A stretch of 64,000 bases of DNA from Mesodorylaimus sp. YZB2_4 (Eukaryota; Nematoda; Enoplea; Dorylaimida; Dorylaimidae), in the NCBI GenBank assembly GCA_030248295.1, contig JASANH010000850.1, positions 1,054,001 to 1,118,000 of the forward strand, given 5' to 3'. The notes beneath the pieces are model-generated. The model searched no databases. It was not told the origin of the DNA and was given only the letters and a program-made list of their open reading frames with translations. This document shows, piece by piece, positions 52,559 to 61,800 of this stretch. The first letter of the stretch is position 1, and every line of letters starts with the position of its first letter. The position numbers were made by a program, and so were the translations under genes.

Positions 52559-55500
52559 GTCTCGATCTCAGCAATCTCTTCGATAGTAGACCAACAAAAC
52601 GACCGCTCAGAATGCGGACAACTATCGATGGTGGCACCCCCCTCCTTCCAATCAATAACGCTAGAGGCAATGTACAGTAGGTAGAGTAAACTCTACTTTG
52701 TGCACCAAAGGCTCCTCTAGCGATTGCACGATTGCCCTTGTGAGGCTCGGAAAACCAACGTCAGTAGACTTACGATTAGAGCTAATTGATAAAACGGGCT
52801 CCTTTCAAGAGTGGAGAAGCCATGTGACTGCAAGGATATAAAAGCCAATAAGTTTTGCCGACTGTTTGTAATTGCCAAGTGACTGGCTAGCGACACTGCC
52901 TCGTTCCGCCACAAGGCGTAAATTTACGAGTGACAAGTGACAAAGTCTTGTCAAACTGTCCTGAGTTCTACCAAAAACATACTTGCCAGTTTGACACGCA
53001 CGATCAGTCCAAGGGGGAACAACTTACGATTAGCGATATCGGACGAATCAGTCATTGTTGAGCAGATTCAAATGGGATGTTTACACGAGTTCAACATGGC
53101 ATTGGCATGGTTGTTATCGAAATTGACGTATTACTCCAACGGACGTGGTGCGGTCGAGCGTTGTGTGATACTACTTACGTGTCTGGATCCGTATCACTAT
53201 AGTGATCTGTGGGGTTTTCCCGCCGCGTCTAAAACCCGGGGCAGCCACCCAGCGAACCAAGTCTTCCGACCAAGTCACAGGTTGATTTTTGGACCTCTGC
53301 CCCACCGACCTACTCTTCGCACCAAGTCTTGAGTTTTGTCAAGACTTTGTGGACGTGTATGGACTCCTTGACACTATCCCTCAACAAGTTTAGTTGTTGG
53401 GTAACAGATCGAGAAAAGCTCAGATTTTGCATTCGATGAATGCAGAATTCGAGCTTATCAGTAGGTTTTATCGTGCTATGCCAGTCGAATGGGTGGTACG
53501 GTCTGTGCCACAGGAAACCATAGCACGAGCAAGATTGCAAAGCAGGACGCACAGTGTACAACTCTAACACTCCAACTTGCACCCCTCTACGCATTCAATA
53601 GTTTGTGCTGGCCGACTTTGCAAAATTAACGTGCTTGCAGCAAATTTTACGCAGTTAGGATTGTCCAGGGTAAATAGAAGCTACCGAATCACTGAATTTG
53701 AAAGGGGTAGGCCGCAAAAATCTATCGATTCTGTTCCGTTCAGGAAGCAAATTCTTGAATATTGTATTGGAAGTATTTGCATATAGGGTTCGTGGTCTGA
53801 CCCCAACAGAATTCTTTGCTCGAAGGAAAACGCAAAACGCCGAAGGGCAAAGTATGCAAATCACCATAGTAGCCATTCACCGATAGTGAGTCCCTGCTTC
53901 TGAGTCAGCTTCATCGAATCACGGCGGGGGCCGCCCTGTGCGCCAATCTCGTGATAATACTGTGCTTCCAGAATCATCGTTGATCGTTGAGTTAGACTGA
54001 ACTTGCTGGCGCAGGTGAAATGTTTGATAAGCATGTTGTCATTTCAGTAAACATGGAGTATTCCACACCTGCGTCCACAGTTCTTTATGGCTGCTCGTGC
54101 CATGCTTCAAGTGGGAGCGGATGCTCGCATAAGCAGCAAGCAGCGGGATGGTGGGGGCAGGTCACTCTTGTTTCTAACGTTACCTGATGCCTGCCTTATG
54201 AGTCAAGACAAGGTTACGCGAACACGGCTTTTCCCCACGGCATAGTTTACCTGCCAAGGAAACCTTATTTTTCGATAGTGTCAGACACATTCTGCGTTTT
54301 TGAGTATGCGCTTTTTTCTTGTTGGAGCGTGATGAAAGAGGCTTCAATATATCATTGTGTGCTGGCGAATGGCACGCCTCGGTCTCGATAGCGAATGTAG
54401 GTGTTGTTATTTGGTTAGCTAGGAGAGTAGGCATTTTCTGGGCGAGTATGCCTAGCACAAGCGGCAGTTGTCGAACATTTATTTTGTAGCGGTCTTGCGC
54501 CCATTGCTCGTTTACTCCACTTCATCTTCCATCGATGATGCGTTTTTGAGTTTGTGCAAGTTGGGTGCCCGACCCATGTTTATCTTTGAAACCGAATGCC
54601 GTAACACCCTCCCCTCTCCACCTACGGGAATCATTCCGCGGTCTGCTTGCTCTCGAAAGCTAGTATCGACAAGTTAGCGTGGGCCCCATTAAATAGGACC
54701 AGCGTCAGTAATTTTTCTATCCTTTGAGAAATTCCGGTTTGGCCGAGTTAAGTGGAAAATGTTGTTGGCGCCAGCACGTGTGGATCCATTTTTGGTGTGC
54801 GGCTAGTGAAGGCTGATACGACGAGGCTAACCGTGTTGTCCATCTGACATGGCTACACAGTCGGAGTTGGCCAATCGACTTACGCCTGAATGACATTTGG
54901 TGCGGCTGAAGTGTTTGATGGGCCTGATTTATCGGGTCATCTCCTGCTCTCGTGCTTTCTCCCCGGGGGCCATAGTCCGTCTGTAAAAAGATAATTGCCT
55001 AAAGATGACCAGGATCTGATAAAGCTTGTCGCTCTCTACATCGACCCATCCTTGCCGGAGAGGCGAGGCGAGGGTGGGGTCACTTTTTGCCCGCCCTATT
55101 CTCGTTTGTGTATTCTCTGCGAGTAAATAGTGCTTGGACTGACCATTTGGGTATTTGAGCAAAGACCAGATTTCCTCTTTTCGTTCGTCCTTGATGCACT
55201 TTGTGTTTGACGTAGCCGTTGGTGTCCTGGACGTGCGGCTCTTGTTTTAGTGTTGCGGTCATTCTTCCCCGATCTGCTCGCCACGTCTGCTCTGGCGATG
55301 GGTTTGATTGATGTCATTTTTGTTTTACTGGTTAGAACATCAAAAGAACCAGTTCGTCCTTCGCACTGAGGTGTCAAACATCGAAAATGCGTTCAGCAGG
55401 TTCATGGCGGGCCATGTTAAGTCTGCAACCCCAAAGGCCCCAGCAGAGCCCTGTAGCGCGGTCCGTGGTGCACGTCCGATTTCTCCATTAGTGAAAAACG

Positions 55501-55864
55501 TTTTTACGCTTGATCAATTCGTTCTCGCTTTTTGCATTCCTTATCAAATGCGTGGCGCATTGCCCTTTGCCAGCCGGGGTGGGTCCGGAAGACCTATTAT
55601 GGCGCTGTTACTTTTTGAGACGCGTGCTTTGACGTCATGTTAGGACTAGTCCTGTCATCGATCACGTCCTCCCAGTTTCAGCCCGGTCCGTTGAACATGC
55701 TGGTTTATTTTGGTTACCGTGCGCCCTGATGTGCATTCGTGCCATTTTGTTTTTCCCGTTTGTCATGTGTCGAATACCTAAAGTCTAAATTTAGCCCTGA
55801 ACCATTCCAGTGCATGTCAACGATTTCATTTTTTCAGATTTCGTTGGCCAAGCAAAGTTGGAAG
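52559..55864. other. Intergenic interval before the thioester gene
   Basis: About 3.3 kb. Several open frames of 70-131 codons exist (for example 52937-53332 plus strand), but none has splice support, repeats or similarity. A pyrimidine-rich TTTTTTCAG at 55829-55837 lies 27 bases before the thioester gene start and probably serves a 5'UTR intron or spliced leader. Confidence 0.4.
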
Positions 55865-58800
55865 ATGATTTCGATTATCAGCCGAGTGCTGATTGTGTTC
55901 CTTATCGGGACATTGATATCGTTTGGGAGGACTCAGGAGCAAAAGAATTAGTAAGTGTGCCTGTGTTAGGGCGACTGGACATGGCCTCTCTTTGTGGGGC
56001 AAATCCCCGTAGGGGCTGGGTGGTCTACCGTGTGCTTCGCTCAGTTCTCAAAGCCATTTCACCAGTTTGTGTATCCTGTTGGTTTTTTAGTACGGGAAGC
56101 TACCTGATCGTGGCACCGAGGACGATTCGTCCTGGCTTACCCTATTCCGTCAGTGTAAACATACTCGAAGTACGCGAGCCGATTGTGGTCAACATTCGTA
56201 TTCTCGATGACCAGAACAACACTGTGGCACAGTCCTGGGCTCGAGATTTGAAAGCAGGTAGCTATTCCGTGGTGGAACTTGAAGCTGTCAGAGTCAAATT
56301 TACATTTCCCTCTCCTTCTAGGGCAACCGCAAACGGCCGTATTTGAAGCAGTAAGTGGGTAACAGTGCGTGGCCGACGGCTTACCTCCGTATGTGCCTTT
56401 TTTAGCTACCGAACACGATGACATCTGCGAACACGTATCGTCTGTATGCCAAGGGTCAAGATGCATCGACCAGCCGTGTCCTTTTTGAGCAAACGCAAGC
56501 GCTGACTCTGAATGAGAAGGCTCGCTCGACATTTATCCAGACGGACAAAGCGATCTATAAACCGGGAGCGACAAGTAATACAAAATTGCCTCTTTTCATG
56601 CCTGGCGCGTGTATGCAAAAATGGAGCACTTTAGCGGCTCAGTTGGCCCTGTACCCTATCATTTTCTATCGTGTACACTCGGATAGCCACTGTATGAATG
56701 CCCTTGCTTCCTGTGCGCACGCGGCCTCGACCCGTTTGGTCTGGAGAGTACCATTTAGTGACGCACATGTTATTGCGGTTGACGGAAATTTAGGGCTCTT
56801 TGATACTCGTCCATTATGGACACCATTATGACCGCGTGTGGCGCGGTTCATTCAATGGCTTCCGGCTTCCCATTGTCTCTGCAGGGGCCGTCCAAAAAAG
56901 TCCATGCTGTATTTGGGATTGGTGGGGTGTGGGGTGTGAAATGCATGCACTGTACTGCACATGACATTTTCGAAGCAACCCCTAGGACCGAGGGTTCAAC
57001 CATCCCCCTAGGATTCATGAACACAAGGGCGAGCACACGAGCGCCTAATTGAACAAGCATTCTATTGTCGTTTGTCATTTCAGTTCACTTTCGGGTCGTT
57101 GTCGTGACTCCCGACTTGAAACCGTACAGAGGCAAGGCTGACATCAAAGTCACGGTATGTACCCGATTCCGCGCGTGTACTCGTTGAAATTGCTTTAGTC
57201 ACATGCGTTCCAAAGCTAGTTTTCCACGTCTCTATTCTTTTGCAGGACCCAAACCAGAATGTCATTAAGCAATATTTGGCACAAGATATTGAGGGCGGTA
57301 AGTGCACCGGAAAAAACGTGACTGATTATGTCGGGGTTGTTGCTACAGGTTCTAGGCTGTGAGATGGGTGTTGTGTCATGTATGGTCAAACACGTGCACT
57401 CGAGGGACAGGAGTGATAAGTGAAGTTATTGCAGGCGTGCTGGGCAAAGACGACAAGTTGTCCCTGCAGCTGTCAGAAGAACCACCACTGGGCGAGTGGA
57501 AAATCACTGTGGAAGTGGATGGACAAAAGACAGTCAAGTCATTCACAGTGGACAAATACGTTCTGCCCAAGTTCGAGGTCACTGTCAAGCCTCCCCCTTT
57601 CATTACGACCACTGACGATGCAACCGTTTTCGTGTCGGCCAAGTAAGCAGCTGAATTTTTGGTTGAGGTCGTGGTGATTGAACATGTTTCTTGACCAGGT
57701 ACACGTACGGAAAGGGCGTTGTTGGAACAGCCACGGTATGGAAAACCTACTCTTTCCAGTTTCCTCCCCTTTCCAGTCTTTGCATCAGTTCGGTTTTAGG
57801 TGTTGGCCGAGTTCCCGTGGCGTTTCTGGGGTCCACCAGAAGAAAAGATGACACCATTGGCAAAAACTGTCGAAGTACGCCAATGTTCAATTGTCGTGCT
57901 CACTCGTGCAGCCTCTCTTGTTTTAGTTAAACAACATGGGCGAAGCTACTGTTCGATTTTTGAATTCCGAATTGAAGCAACGAAAGCTGGTAAATGAATA
58001 TGGCTACAATCAAATACGATTTACGGCCACAGTTACTGAAAGCTTGACTGGTATGTTGTCTGACCAAAAGGCTGTTTATTTTTCGAGCACGAACGTGAGC
58101 TATGTTTAGGCACGCAACGAAATGGCACTGGTGACGTCATCGCACATAAATATGGGCAGAAAGTGCGAATCGAAAAGCCGACTGACACGTTCAAACCAGG
58201 GTTGGATTATCGCGTCACGGTATGCAGCCACTGTGTGAACATGACTAGCGACTTAGCATGTGCAGAAGCTAAAAATAGATTTTGATAATCTGGCTGTTCA
58301 GTGCCTTGGAAACACGAATTTTGTGTTTTTAGATATCCGTTGTCACTCAAGATGACAAGCCCCTTTCATCGAACGCTGGTCGAGATTTGTATTTAACCGT
58401 CTACTACTATTACCCATACGTTCCACCACCACCAGAGCCGTTGCCTGCTGGAGGTACCAACGACACTGTGGCCCTCAACATCCCTCAACCGTTCATTCCT
58501 CAACGCCAAGAAGAGACGCAGGTGAAACAGAAGTTGACACTGGGATCGGACGGGACCTTCGTGATCACATTGAACCCGCCATCGAACGCTAGCAGCCTGA
58601 GGATCGAGGTAAGTGTGCCTAGTCCCTGTGTGCTTCAAGGGATTCACACCTTTGTTTAGGCTCGATATGGAGGAGAGGCGGCCGAGGTGTACGCAGTGGA
58701 GTATGTGGATGCCAGCAAGTCCCCCACTCACAGCTTCTTGCAGTTGTTGGCAAAGTCGCCGTCGGTCAAAGCGGGTGACGAGGCAGTGTTTGCTTTGCGA

Positions 58801-61800
58801 GCTACCGAAGGTATCGACGTCGTAACTGTGCAAGTAAGCGGACATCGTTTATGTCCTTCTCGGATGCCTAAGGCCTTCGTTTCAGGTGATGACCAAAGGC
58901 TATATCGTACTTAGTCAGCAAGTGAAAATGTCTGGTCAAACGGGTGAAGTGAAGTTCGCCACGACCACTGAGATGGCTCCGAAGTCCCGCATTATCGCCT
59001 ACGGGGTACGACCTGATAACAAGGAGATCCTGGTCGATGCGATGGATTTCGAAGTTCAAGGATTCTTTAAAAATAATGTGAGGCTGTTTCAAATCGAACT
59101 TGCCCATCACACCTGCCACACCATCACATCACTTTCAGGTGTCAATAGAGGTCAATCCAAACCGAGCTGAGCCGAACCAAACTGTTACGTTTACAGTGAA
59201 GGCTGCTCCGTCGTCTTACATTGGCTTGTTGGCAGTTGACCAGAGTGTACTGCTGCTGAAGTCTGGAAATGACATAACTGATGAGACAGTAAGTCCTGAC
59301 CTGTCAGACCCCACCGGTATGTAGCCAATACTGTCTAGGTGCGAAGTGACATCGCTCAATACGACACGACCGGATTCAGCGGATGGCGTCCTTGGGGACC
59401 TATTGAACGTCGACGCAAAAGGTCTCTTTGTCGATACTGTTGGTGGAATATCGGAGGAAAAGACGCTGCGACCATTTTTGATGTAAGCTCTTGTCAAACT
59501 GTGAAAAACTGTCTTACATGGGACCAATGTGTTTTAGAATTCTGGAGTGGTCGTGTTGACTGATGCATATTTGCATCGAGAGCCGATCCCGCCGAGTAAG
59601 TAGCTTATTCTGGTCACTTGCCTAATATTGCGGTGTGCCATTTCCCCGTCCAAACATTTTTTCATGTGGATAGAAAACGCTACCGCTTATACTCTGGGAT
59701 ATCTGCAGAAGGGTTGGGCTTACTACTTGTGAGCGAGCATGCAGTAGTGTCTTTTAAAAGACATTCTGCCAATATAATTCTTCTAACTCGGTGTGGGGTG
59801 TGTTTGCTCGCCTTAGTATATGAACTGGACTATGATGATGGAGTGGCGTTCCTTGCCAATGACGCGATTATGGTCAATGCTGTCCATCACAATCAGGAAT
59901 TAACAGCTGCCGCCAAAACTGAACCGGCATCACAACCGACTGTGACAGTGACAGTCAGGAAACGCTTTCCCGAAACTTGGATTTGGGGCGATGTCAGCTC
60001 AGAGTAATGAGGCTGGTAACGCTTGGTGCCTTTTGCATTCCGCTGTGCTTGCTGTCTTGCTTAGGACTAGACTAATAGGAGCTGTGTGGTCCGAAAATGC
60101 GTGGATCGGAGTTCTATTTGCTACTATAGATCTGGCTCTGGGGACGGATATGATTTAGACGAGGCCAGTCTTTGAGGGGTGTCGGTCATAACTTTTACGT
60201 TTTTTGAGTCCACCCTTCGGAGGACGTGTCTTTTATTTTGCTAAAGATAGTGTCGATCGATTCGAAGCAATCAATTCTTAGACTAACTATGCGACTGGGG
60301 TTTACCAAATCTTAAAATTTGAATGGTTGGACGACAAGTGATCTGGTTGTGGCTACTACTAGACTATTGTGTCACGTGTCAATTGAATCGTCCAAATGAA
60401 ATAATGCGGAGAAACTACTAATTATAGCTTACGGGGTTGTCGGCCGTTCAGAAACATGGATGTTCCTCGATTCGTCGTCGTAGATTAAGACACTTATCTA
60501 TCTGACCGCTTGGGTTTACTTACAACATTTTTAAGGCAATTGTGGCGATAGTGGGACTAGCGTGGTAATTTTCGTTGCCGTTTAGTGTGTGGCAGTCACA
60601 AGCTTACGATTAGATTGGTAGAGTCCTTTTTTGTCTTCGTTCAGCATGTATTTATTGCTATTAATCGTCAGACTCGTCTGCCCTCACCGCCTTGGTATCC
60701 TAGTCTCCTCATTGGCAGGCCTCCTTCAGGTCATCTTATTCGAGTTGCGGCCAGAGGACGTGGTCGACTAATGAGTGGCAGAATGCTACCGAGATTCATG
60801 AGTGGCGAAATTCCGTACAGGCCTTCTGCTCATACGGCTTACGCCCCTTTCCGGATTCGAATGCTTTTTCCTGAAATCTGGATCTTTGCTGATTCAGTGT
60901 CAGGGTAAGGTTGCAGGTAGAGCATAGAGTAGAAATCACGTTGTGACACTGAGGCAACGAGATTCATTTTCTGTTTATCATTTTGCACGGTAGCGTTTTC
61001 TACTCTTTTATGATTTCCTGGTTTGGAACAAGCAGAAGCTGCAGCATGGACAGTCTGACTAATATTCCACATTCATTCAGGACCAATCTTGTTCGCTCGT
61101 GGTGGTGCAGGCCTGCCTGGAGTAGTCGCATTTGCAGCAGCGAGAAGACCGGACGCGGAATCGGTGTCTTCCGTCATTTCTGGAAGACCGGTGGAACCAC
61201 CAAAAGTGCGAACGAAATTCCCAGAAACGTGGTTGTGGGTCGACGCCGTATCTTCGTGAGTCTCTGGTCATTTTATTTTGCCATCGGCTCGTTGCTTTGA
61301 TTGCTCGGACACGGGTCATCAGAGTGATGCACTGCCTGGAGTACTAACCATTTTCACTATCCGTCTCCGTCGCATGACAGGGGCGGTGTGGTCGTAGCTT
61401 GCATGGTTTTATTAGTTTCGTTTGCGACTGGCTTGTGTCTTGTATTTGTGTTGTTTTACTGGTCCCACACCACCACATTTTCCCGTCCAAGTTTCGAGCT
61501 TAATGGCCTGAAACACCAATAGGCCGAGAATGGGGTCGTATTCCAGTGGGTTCAGATGAGTTCGACTCCTATTAGCATACAACTATGTTGGCTCTGTGTG
61601 TTCGAGTGCTCGCATCCGCATATGTTCGGATGAACCGTGTAGTTTGGGGTTCAATGATCTTCCTCATGTCAATGCACAGTTCATTCGCAGGTCTGCGCGG
61701 CCGATGGGTTTAACCTTGTACAGGTCACCCGGAAGCTGTCTTATACCTTCTACTGTTTATTGGCACACCGCGAGTGAGGATGGGCTTTATTGATTTGTCG

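Noticed and set aside
52937..53332. 131-codon plus-strand frame
   Set aside because: No recognisable motif, no splice context and no repeat pattern; an open frame of this length is expected by chance at this base composition.
59674..59728. Treating the 55-nt segment as a constant exon of the thioester gene
   Set aside because: It ends in phase 2, while all six bait exons need an upstream end in phase 1, so it cannot precede them in one mRNA; the exon ending at 59595 fits directly.
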